From Ectothiorhodospiraceae bacterium BW-2 (GTDB lineage: Bacteria > Pseudomonadota > Gammaproteobacteria > Thiohalomonadales > Thiohalomonadaceae): a stretch of DNA of 64,000 nucleotides. The DNA is taken from contig CP032507.1 of assembly GCA_008375315.1 (NCBI GenBank), forward strand, positions 1,415,001-1,479,000, written 5' to 3'. Below, piece after piece: positions 43,429 to 53,300 of this stretch. The stretch's first letter is position 1; each line of letters begins with the position of its first letter. A program made the translations under genes and the position numbers. The notes beneath the pieces are model-generated. The model saw only the letters and a list, made by a program, of their open reading frames with translations. It was not told the origin of the DNA and did not search any database.

Positions 43429-44295
43429 TTAGTCACTGCTCGTTCTTAATCGCTTAACCTCTACAACGGTTAATCCAGTCGCAGCCGCAATCTGTTCGTC
43501 ATTTGCCATAAGCGGAATAAGCTGCTTTGCGATATTAAATCTCTCTTCAATTTTCCCTTTTTTAACTCCATCATCATGTGCAGTATCGATAACATTTTTT
43601 ATGTCACGGTAGTATTTCAGGCTACTTTCATACGCCTCTCGTTCTTCAGGTTCAAAACGGGCAATTTTTGCCTGTTCAAACAAGCGCTCAAACACCTTTT
43701 CCCGTAATCGTGGCGGAATCTCGTCAAGTTCATGCAGATGCCGAAACAGATAGAACCATTTATCTTGCAGTGTCTCTAGTTCATCTGCTGTTTTTTTGAA
43801 GTTCGGTAGCGTTAAATAGATGAAGGTCAATTTATCATAAAAAACCTTATTACGCTGATCTTTGAGTTTAACTTGGTGTATAACCCGGTTCTTCTCTTTT
43901 TTATCGGCTTTATCTTCACTAAAAAGGAAATCGAGAATCCCAATGGTGTAAACCGCTGTTAATTTAAAGTCCCAATTGCCTCTCTGTGCCTGCTGCTGAA
44001 TCGGAAAGGTCGCGTAAAACAGGCTGCGATCTTTAAAGTAGTTCTGCTTCGCTTTTTGCAGTTCAACGATGAAGTGATCTCCTCTGTCACTAATGCAGTT
44101 AAGATCAAATATCGCTTTGCGATCTAATACACTTCCTCCCGCCTGCTCATTTTTGCTAAATGTTAGGTCGGCGATATGGTGCTTCTTCGGTAGTAGGGTA
44201 TTTAAAAAGCTGATTAAATTCGGTTTGCTCGCCTCCTCACCAAAGATCTTTTTAAACCCAAAGTCGGTAAACAGATTAATGTAGCGCTCTTTCAT
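43429..44295 (-). CDS. Rpn family PD-(D/E)XK protein (second lineage)
   Basis: The 288-residue product begins MKERYINLFTDFGFKKIFGE, a classic start for PDDEXK-family transposase-like proteins. Catalytic motif: D64 (AIFDLNC) and E78-L-Q80 (FIVELQK). The C terminus has GVKKGKIEERFNIAKQLI. It is not similar in sequence to the six-gene array beyond the fold, so a different lineage was inserted. 76 bases separate it from mshC. The 135 bases upstream (44296-44430) show nothing identifiable. Confidence 0.87.
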   Translation of the reverse strand: MKERYINLFTDFGFKKIFGEEASKPNLISFLNTLLPKKHHIADLTFSKNEQAGGSVLDRKAIFDLNCISDRGDHFIVELQKAKQNYFKDRSLFYATFPIQQQAQRGNWDFKLTAVYTIGILDFLFSEDKADKKEKNRVIHQVKLKDQRNKVFYDKLTFIYLTLPNFKKTADELETLQDKWFYLFRHLHELDEIPPRLREKVFERLFEQAKIARFEPEEREAYESSLKYYRDIKNVIDTAHDDGVKKGKIEERFNIAKQLIPLMANDEQIAAATGLTVVEVKRLRTSSD

Positions 44296-44430
44296 CTTTT
44301 TAGTACAATAATGGTAATATTTCGGTGGCTAGGAGGTCGTGGTTGGTTTTGGTGCTGTTTCTCTATTCGAACCAATTGGCATTAATGTACTACTCCCAAT
44401 CAATCGAACCAAGAGGATAACCTATCTGCG

Positions 44431-45366
44431 CTATAGCGATTGCTGTCCGAGCCAATCATTCAGCTCATTGATATCGCTAAAGTCAAGTAGCGCTTCGGTA
44501 AGCGTCTCCAATTGTGCAGCCGTTAACGCCTCAATCGCCTGCCGCTGAGCCTGATTCAACTCACCAAAACGTCGCTGCAACTGTCGGAAGATAGCCGCCT
44601 GCAATCCCTGATTGTGCCCTTTTACCTCTCCCTGAGAAATCCCTTGAGAAAATCCTTGAGAGATTCCTTTAGACAGACCTTCGTCATAAACTTCCTTAAA
44701 AAAGCGGGTATGGCGTAGATCGGTAGTGGGGATCTGTAACATGGCTCTTATCTCCTCTCGGCTAAGATCTGGTAGTTTGTAGACAAGCAGCGTTTCGATA
44801 AAGTCGATAGCATCAATTCGGTTAATTTTGGGGGTTGGGATAAAGTGTTGCAACAGGTTTTGTGCTTGCTGTCCTAGTTGTAGTTGTTCAGCGGCGTCAA
44901 TACGAAGTAACGACAGTAGTCGCAAGATAAACAGTGTATCGGCACTGCGATTGGCCTCTGTTTGGCTCTCCGCTTGGATTAAGATCTCTTCTAAGTAGAG
45001 CCGATGCAGCACACCAGCCTGTTCAAAGAGTTGATCCTCCGTATCCAGTCCGGCATCAAAACGGCTATCAGGATAGATGACGACCGCCTGCCACAGGGTG
45101 CCGCTGCGCTTTTGTTTAAAACGCAGCATAATGGAGGCAAACCAGCGGGCATAAAAGTCGCTGTCAAGGTAGAGCTGATTCTCCAAAAAGAGTAGCGGTG
45201 CTTCGGAATTATCGGGGATGAGAATGCCATCAAGCCGCAAGTTAGTCTGTTTCACCTCTTCGGCATGGAGTCGATAGTCACACTGTGGGGCGCGTTGTCC
45301 TGTCAGTTCAAACAGTGCCTCCGGGCAGTGGCTAAAGAGGCGATAGAGGTAGTGATCGGTTTTCAT
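44431..45366 (-). CDS. DUF2887 family protein, tandem copy 3
   Basis: The 311-residue product begins MKTDHYLYRLFSHCPEALFE, the DUF2887 signature, an Rpn-related family. Likely catalytic residues: D46 (LRLDGIL) and E62-N-Q64 (FLENQLY). It is the most divergent of three copies and has a longer linker of repeated GISQGFSQGISQGEVKG. Encoded downstream of copies 1 and 2. Confidence 0.85.
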   Translation of the reverse strand: MKTDHYLYRLFSHCPEALFELTGQRAPQCDYRLHAEEVKQTNLRLDGILIPDNSEAPLLFLENQLYLDSDFYARWFASIMLRFKQKRSGTLWQAVVIYPDSRFDAGLDTEDQLFEQAGVLHRLYLEEILIQAESQTEANRSADTLFILRLLSLLRIDAAEQLQLGQQAQNLLQHFIPTPKINRIDAIDFIETLLVYKLPDLSREEIRAMLQIPTTDLRHTRFFKEVYDEGLSKGISQGFSQGISQGEVKGHNQGLQAAIFRQLQRRFGELNQAQRQAIEALTAAQLETLTEALLDFSDINELNDWLGQQSL

Positions 45367-45456
45367 TGCCGACGGTTATCGCTCTTCGCGCCATAGCAGT
45401 AGAGGTCGGAAGCTATCATAGGGCTGTTTGATCTGTCTTCTCAGCCGCTTCGACCC

Positions 45457-46356
45457 TTACTGTCGTTTCACCGCTAACCACTCGTTCAGCTCATCCAAGC
45501 TATTAAAATCGAGTAGTGATTGGGTGAGCTCTTTTAGCTGCTCGTAGCTTAGTGAGCTAATCTTCTGCTGCTGGTGCCCATCAAGGTCACCAAAACGGTG
45601 TTGAAGTAACAGGATAGAGGTATCGATTAACGCTTCAGTGCGGCCTTGGGAAAGCCCATCAGAACTCCCTTCATCATAAACCTCTTTATAGAAGCGGGTA
45701 TGGCGTAGATCGGTTGTCGGTATCTGTAACATGGCTCGAATCTCCTCTCGGTCAAAGTCGGGTAATTTATAGATAAGCAGCGTTTCGACAAAGTCGATAG
45801 CGTCAATGCGGCTGATTTTAGGGGTTGGTTTAAAGTTTTGCAGTACTCCCTGAGATTGAACGGCTAATCGCTGCTGATCGGTCGTATCGACACTAAGCAG
45901 TGACAGCAGTTGCAAGATAAACAGCGTCTCGGCGCTGCGGTGCGTCGTCGATTCGGTCGTCGCCGGCGCTAAAATCTCCTCCAGGTAGAGCCGATGCAGC
46001 ACGCCAGCCGTTTCAAAGGGTTGATAGACGCTATCCAGACCGGCATCAAAACGGCTGTCGGGGTAGATAACCACCGCCTGCCAGTGACCTTGGTATCGCT
46101 GCTGTTTGAAGCATAGCATAATCGAGGCAAACCAACGGGCGTAGAAGTCGCTATCGCGATAGAACTGGTTCTCCAAAAAGAGGAGCGGCGCATCGAGGCT
46201 ATCGGGCGTGAGGATACCATCGAGTCGCATACTGGTCTGTTTGATCTCTTCGGCGTGGAGATGGTAGTGGCAGTCGGGCGCAGTTTGCCCGGTGAGCTCA
46301 AACAGTGCCTCTGGGCAGTGGCTAAAGAGGCGATAGAGGTAGTGATCGGTTTTCAT
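45457..46356 (-). CDS. DUF2887 family protein, tandem copy 2
   Basis: The 299-residue product is almost identical to copy 1 (46447-47334). It differs by a four-residue SQGL insertion in the linker (GSSDGLSQGRTEALID) and a few substitutions. The same D/E-x-Q motif is present. The C terminus is QLKELTQSLLDFNSLDELNE. Confidence 0.87.
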   Translation of the reverse strand: MKTDHYLYRLFSHCPEALFELTGQTAPDCHYHLHAEEIKQTSMRLDGILTPDSLDAPLLFLENQFYRDSDFYARWFASIMLCFKQQRYQGHWQAVVIYPDSRFDAGLDSVYQPFETAGVLHRLYLEEILAPATTESTTHRSAETLFILQLLSLLSVDTTDQQRLAVQSQGVLQNFKPTPKISRIDAIDFVETLLIYKLPDFDREEIRAMLQIPTTDLRHTRFYKEVYDEGSSDGLSQGRTEALIDTSILLLQHRFGDLDGHQQQKISSLSYEQLKELTQSLLDFNSLDELNEWLAVKRQ

Positions 46357-46446
46357 TGCCGACGGTTATCACTCTTCGCGCCATAGCAGTAGAGGTCGGA
46401 AGCTATCATAGGGCTGTTTGATCTGTCTTCTCAGCCGCTTCGACCC

Positions 46447-47334
46447 TTACTGTCGTTTCACCGCTAACCACTCGTTCAGCTCATCCAAGCTATTAAAATC
46501 GAGTAGTGATTGGGTGAGCTCTCTTAGCTGCTCGTAGCTTAGTGAGCTAATCTTCTGCTGCTGGTGCCCATCAAGGTCACCAAAACGGTGTTGAAGTAAC
46601 AGGATAGAGGTATCGATTAACGCTTCAGTGCGGCCATCAGAACTCCCTTCATCATAAACCTCTTTATAGAAGCGGGTATGGCGTAGATCGGTTGTCGGTA
46701 TCTGTAACATGGCTCGAATCTCCTCTCGGTCAAAGTCGGGTAATTTATAGATAAGCAGCGTTTCGACAAAGTCGATAGCGTCAATGCGGCTGATTTTAGG
46801 GGTTGGTTTAAAGTTTTGCAGTACTCCCTGAGATTGAACGGCTAATCGCTGCTGATCGGTCGTATCGACACTAAGCAGTGACAGCAGTTGCAAGATAAAC
46901 AGCGTCTCGGCGCTGCGGTGCGTCGTCGATTCGGTCGCCGCCGGCGCTAAAATCTCCTCCAGGTAGAGCCGATGCAGCACGCCAGCCGTTTCAAAGGGTT
47001 GATAGACGCTATCCAGACCGGCATCAAAACGGCTGTCGGGGTAGATAACCACCGCCTGCCAGTGACCTTGGTATCGCTGCTGTTTGAAGCATAGCATAAT
47101 CGAGGCGAACCAACGGGCGTAGAAGTCGCTATCGCGATAGAACTGGTTCTCCAAAAAGAGGAGCGGCGCATCGAGGCTATCGGGCGTGAGGATACCATCG
47201 AGTCGCATACTGGTCTGTTTGACCTCTTCGGCGTGGAGATGGTAGTGGCAGTCGGGCGTAGTTTGCCCGGTGAGCTCAAACAGTGCCTCTGGGTAGTGGC
47301 TGAAGAGGCGATAGAGGTAATGGTCGGTTTTCAC
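46447..47334 (-). CDS. DUF2887 family protein, tandem copy 1
   Basis: The 295-residue product is the first of three, beginning 25 bases after the mshQ-like stop. PD-(D/E)XK-like residues are as in the other copies, and the linker is the shortest (GSSDGRTEALID). Its position directly downstream of the mshQ-like gene suggests co-transcription with the pilus operon. Confidence 0.87.
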   Translation of the reverse strand: MKTDHYLYRLFSHYPEALFELTGQTTPDCHYHLHAEEVKQTSMRLDGILTPDSLDAPLLFLENQFYRDSDFYARWFASIMLCFKQQRYQGHWQAVVIYPDSRFDAGLDSVYQPFETAGVLHRLYLEEILAPAATESTTHRSAETLFILQLLSLLSVDTTDQQRLAVQSQGVLQNFKPTPKISRIDAIDFVETLLIYKLPDFDREEIRAMLQIPTTDLRHTRFYKEVYDEGSSDGRTEALIDTSILLLQHRFGDLDGHQQQKISSLSYEQLRELTQSLLDFNSLDELNEWLAVKRQ

Positions 47335-47359
47335 GCTGTTTTATAGCCGGATAACCGCC

Positions 47360-50300
47360 CTATCGCTCTTCTCTCCAGTAGTAGAAGCGATCGTCACCGC
47401 GGTAGATGCCGAAGGTGGCTGTGGCGGAGTCATAAATCAAATTGCCGTCATTATCCCAATCAAAACGGAGGTAATCTGGTCCAGTCAACGATAGGGTAGC
47501 TTCGCCAACAATACCTGCATCCTTTGGATCTAAGGTAATCACCTCTTGTGGGGTTACCCCTGCTTCAGCCGGAATTGACTCTTCAGGATCGAGAATTTTT
47601 AGATCTGACACAGCTCCATCAACAGAACAGGTAAAATCTGGTGTTGAATCACTATCTTTATCGGCGACAGAACAGCTTATACCGCCATTCACCGTAATAG
47701 TTGTTGTTGTATCGTCCTCATTAACTATCCAATTACCATCATTATCAAAATACTCTACATTAAAGAGCATCGATTGAGTCTCTGTTTCATTACCATAAGT
47801 ATCACTTAATGTCGCACGGCCATAGCGTAGATTATTCCCGATAAGGTTGTCAAAGGTTAATGTTTGTGTTGCAGTAATAGTAGAGTAGCTCTTATCGGTT
47901 ACGGTGAATGACCATGCTGGATCGATGTTAGCGACAAAGGGAACCACAGGCGATACAAGCGGCGTATACTCTACCTCTGCCGAAAGAAGCGTTGCTGTCG
48001 ATATTCCAGCACTAAAAGGACCCGGTTGATACTCAGCACTCTCAAGCGTCCATGTATGACCATTATCCGTTCCCGTTAAAACAGCTAAGGCGATGGGAGC
48101 TGAGCCGCCGATCTTATCATCCCAGCTACCAGCGTAGTTAGTTGTTGTTGTCTCACCGAGAGCCGTAGCGGTTATGGTGAATTGTGGCAAACTCTCGAAA
48201 CCGAAAGTTTCACCGACATAGGTAAACGGAGAGGATGAGGTTGTATGGGTATTTTCCAAAGCACCATGCCCTAAAATCGCTAGCTTAAAGGCGTAGGGAA
48301 TAAACTGTAGAGAGCTTTCCACAACCAGCTCACCCGTGCCAAGGTAGTCGGGAACCGTCGCCATTAAATCAAATAGGCCAGACTCATTCCAATTAACATT
48401 TGCCGTCAAAGCACCCTCAGTATAGCTGCCACTGCCCATATTGAAAGTAGCTATCTGACTCTCATCAATTGGATTGGCGGTAGTGCTACTTACTGTAATT
48501 GTAAGCTCACCATCTTCTAACTCATTCGTCTCATAACCGAAGCGTAACTGGGGTGAACTCTCCTTACCAAATTGTGTGGCGGCAGTTCCATCTGCTAATA
48601 ATGCGGTCAGCGTAACACCCCCCCCCTCACCTGCTTTATACGGGGTGGTGCCACTGCCGCTAAGGCTAAGTGAGTGTGGCTTGACAACAAATGCGTTCGA
48701 TTCGCTGCCATTAATTGTTGTACCAAGATAGTCATAGTTTTTTACAAATAGCTTTATCTTACCAACATTATCATAACGAAAACTAAAGGGCGCATAACCC
48801 TCCGAATCGAAGTCAAAGGCGATATTATTATTAACATAAGCAGTAGAACCACTGTTATTAGCGTGAATAGTTTCACTATTACCACTATCAAAGGGAGCTG
48901 TTGGCGTTAACTCTAGCTCGCCTTGATTAGCGCTAAGCGTATCGGGGCAGGTCGCCGGTTCGATGCACTGATACCCCAGATCGATTTGATGCGTCCCCGA
49001 CTCTAAACCACTCACACAGACGGCACTCCCAGAGGAGGCGTCACTTCTCACTACTCGTAGATAGAGATTATCTGTCGTCGCTAGCCCTCCAACTTGAGTG
49101 GCAATAGTGGTATTAGGCGGACTATTTTTGTCGGTAACAAACTGAATCAGTGTGTCACTAAATATTAACGCAGGATCCTTGGTAGAATCCTCCTGAGCAT
49201 GACCATCGGTTACATCTAAATCTAGGGTGGCCTCCTGCCGTTGTTCAACTGCCACAGTAACGGTTGCGCTCCCCGCCAACATGGTGACACTAGCTGGCAG
49301 ATTATCATCCAAAGTGCCATCGGTCGCTGTTGCGCTAATGGTAATGGGGGTATCTGTAGTGACAGGATAGAGTTCGAGTTCGCCACTGGCATCATAATCA
49401 TAAGCGGTAATCATTACTGTAGCCGCTTCACAAGTCACACCGTTACCAGCATGGGATATTCCATAATGGTGCGGCCCTTGAGCACTAATCTCAAGATAAC
49501 AGTCAAATGCACCTGCTGTTGTATCGTAACACTGAGTAGTGGGCAAGGTTTGAGCTTGTCCACCAATACCAATAGTTAGGGAATCGACTCTTAAATCAAT
49601 CACCATACCCTCTGAGGCTGTCATAGCCCGACTCCCAGAGCCATCAATCAGGTTAAAAATGGCGCCCCCCCCATCATCCCAAGTCACCGTACCCGTAGAA
49701 GGGGTAGCAGATAGAGTCACGGAGAGGCTGTTTTGATAAGTAAGTAGATTGTCAGGACTACAGCTATCATCACCACAGAGCTTGACTGTAATCGTTTCAG
49801 GGTCATTAGGTGTCCCACTGCCATCGTGTTCGATACGGATATGATTGACTACAGGACATCCAAGTGCATCCAGAAGTTCCGCCTGCATGGATGCCGAATA
49901 AGTAAAATCGACCTCATCACCAATATCACTGCGTCCCTCTGAGAGTATAGCACCATGAAAATCAGTGCCAGCCCCTAAACTGACATTCGTATTATCATAA
50001 GGAGAATAGATAGCGCCAACAAAATCAGCACTACTATGCGATACAGTTTGTGCACCAAAACTAAAGGAAGCATTGCTATAGAGATAGATAGTCATATCCG
50101 AAAGGAGGCCAGAAGCATTCATTTTAGTATCGGAACCTATTTGGAAAAACCAGTTCACATAAATAGAAGTAGTATCACTACCAGACTTAGTGATAGAACT
50201 TGAAGCTCCGATGCTACCATCATTGATAAAGTGATTACCCGAAGTTAGGTTAATATTACTATTACTCCCAGCAGTTAATGTAGCGATAACAATATCACCA

Positions 50301-53300
50301 CCTGTTGCATCAAAAGTCACTAACTCGGTTGTATTAATCGTAATAGTTCTGTAACTACCTGAGGTGACAGTAGCAGCACTGTTAATCGTTAAATCTGTGG
50401 TTCCGGTTGCAGGAAATTCCAAAGGAGAAAACGATGGAAAAATTTTATCAACAGTTGTAACACTACCGCTTGGTGTAGGGGTATTACCCGGTATTAGTGC
50501 AATATTATTTCCATTGATGGTGGCAACTCTAGGTTCAGAAGACCAATTTATAAATCCAGCTTCGGTAATAACACCATATTCAGATAATTGATAGTACTCT
50601 TCACAGCTCCCCGGCACATCAATAACATTAACTGTTAACTCATCTGAGCTACTGTCAGTAGCACTATTGCCGGCAGCGTCGGTTGCTGTTGCTACAACTT
50701 GGTATGTCCCATTGGCCAAATCGGTTTGCCCATTAAGATTGAGCGTCCAGTTACCACTACCATCGACAGTTAGCTCAGGACTAGACAGCGTAAATGGGCC
50801 TAAAATTGTACCGCTACTATCGGTAATGCTAATAGAGAGTTCGGTCACATCGTTATGGTCATAAGTGCCGGTTAGGCTAGGGGTTCGATTCGATGTTGTA
50901 AGAGGTTGAGGCGTAATCACAGGCGCGGCGACAATGGTATCAATTTTAATCGTTGTATTAACTGGGGTAGAGTTATTATTCGCCAGATCCGTTGCCACAA
51001 ATTCAATAGTTCGCGTACCATCAGTGATAGTAGCTCCACTATGTTGATAGTTGATAGCTTGAATAATCGTCTGAATTTGTGTGGCTGTGAGCGTTATGGG
51101 AGCACCATTGCTATCTCTGCCACGAATCTCAAATTGTCCGGCACTGTTATTAGTGATAATCACATCAATACCACCAATCGTTGCATTGATAACTCCACTG
51201 CTTCCGTTTGCAGTTAAAGTTTGATTATCAAAAATCAAGTTTTCACCACTATCGAGAATACCACTGGTTATAATAGTCAGAACAGTAATCCCATTTACCT
51301 CAATAACAGTTGCTGCATCACCACTATCATCTAAACTAATAATATTATTCGGTTGATTCGTTAGTACGGAGTGGTCAGATGAGTCGGTCGAAGGGTCGAG
51401 ATCAATCACGGGAGGGGTAGTATCGATGGTCAGCTCGTTAGTCGTGGTATCTGTTGCAAGGTTACCTGTAGCATCGGTTACAACGGCATCTACTTCATAG
51501 CTCACACCACTGGTTAATGCTGGCGCAGGAGTATCCTCACCATCGGGGTTAGTTGTTGCTAAGTTGAGTGACCAACTACCATCAGCATTAGGTACTACCG
51601 TATAGGTTTTGCTGTTGATAGTCACTTTCATTGTTTCACCGTCATTCAAACCACTCCCTGTCCCGGTGGTTCCGGTAATAGTGGGTGTGAGATTATTGGT
51701 ATATAATTTATCAACTGTTGGAGCCGTAGGTGGCGTGGTATCGATGGTAATGGTTGACAAAGCAGGACCCGATTCATTACTAGCTGAGTCTATTACACGA
51801 AACTCAAAGGTGCGCTCTCCTTGCGTGGGTGTTACTGTATCATTTTGATAGCTGATAGCACTGATAACGGACTGTGCCTCTGCTACAGTGAAGCTACCAC
51901 CACCATTCTTAGTAATAGTCATAGTATTACTATCATCATCAGCGATATCTATCGCTACAGTTACGGAGTCAATTGTAATGGAGAGATTACTTACATCACC
52001 TGATAACATATTAGCATTGAGCACTCCAGCAGCATCAGAGCCGAATAATACCTTTTCGTTAGTATTATCCGTAATTTTAGTTTGATCAATGGTTAGTGAT
52101 ATTGATGAGATTTGATCACTACTTTCGGTGATTATGGCTTGATCGTTCGGATTGTCGAGGCTGGTTGCTGTTGCTGGGGTGTTGGTTAATGTGGAGTAGT
52201 TAAGAGTATTGTTATCAGAATATGATAAATCAATAATTGCCGAAGTGACATCAACACTGAACATGGTAGTGTTGGTGGGTGCCGGATTTCCCGCTGCATC
52301 ACTCACATTGGTCACGATGTCGTAGTTGCTGCCATCGGTGAGAGCTTGTAAATCGGTTGCCGATACTGTGAGAGTTGCACTGTTATCTGTGACAATAGCT
52401 ATGTAGGTTTTACCATTGAGGGTTACAGTCACGGTTTGGTCATCCTCAACACCGTTTGTATTGATAGTGATAGTACCATTGTTGTCATCTTCGCTAGCGC
52501 TGAGACTATTACCCCAGCTAGAGATAACGCTGGTAATAGAAGGATTAGCCGTATCGACTATCAGCGAAAGGCTGTCACCGATCGCATTGGTATTCTCGGC
52601 AGCATCACTAAAGGTATTAGTTGCCACACTAATCTCACCATTAGCCGTGCTGTTCGCAGTGGGGGTAAATATGGCGGTATAGGTCGTACCGCTACCATTG
52701 AATCCAGACAATGTCCCGCCGGTAACGGTAATATCGTCTGCGGTAAAGTCAGTACTCGCTTCGCTTAGAGTGAAAGTGATGGTTGGTGTATCGCCATCCT
52801 GTAAGCTGCTGTCGGAGCTGGTGATGGCGATCGTTGGTCTTGCGGTGTCAACTGTCAGCGAAAGGCTGTCACCGATCGTATTGGTATTCTCGGCAGCATC
52901 ACTAAAGGTATTAGTTGCCACACTAATCTCACCATTAGCCGTGCTGTTCGCAGTGGGGGTAAATGTGGCGGTATAGGTCGTACCGCTACCATTGAATCCA
53001 GACAATGTCCCGCCGGTAACGGTAATATCGTCTGCGGTAAAGTCAGTACTCGCTTCGCTTAGAGTGAAAGTGATGGTTGGTGTATCGCCATCCTGTAAGC
53101 TGCTGTCGGAGCTGGTGATGGCGATCGTTGGTCTTGCGGTGTCAACTGTCAGCGAAAGGCTGTCACCGATCGTATTGGTATTCTCGGCAGCATCACTAAA
53201 GGTATTAGTTGCCACACTAATCTCACCATTAGCCGTGCTGTTCGCAGTGGGGGTAAAGGTTGCGGTATAGATTGTACCACTACCACTGAAATTAGAGAGC

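Larger units (their letters stand above)
44431..47334 (-). repeat. Tandem triplication of DUF2887 genes
   Basis: Three genes with a 990-bp period between copies 1 and 2 (47334 and 46356). The spacers 45367-45456 and 46357-46446 are nearly the same 90 bases. Copies 1 and 2 are almost identical, copy 3 older. The spacers carry a sequence similar to the last codons of the upstream mshQ-like gene (WREER and stop), which suggests the duplicated unit included that gene's tail. Confidence 0.88.
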
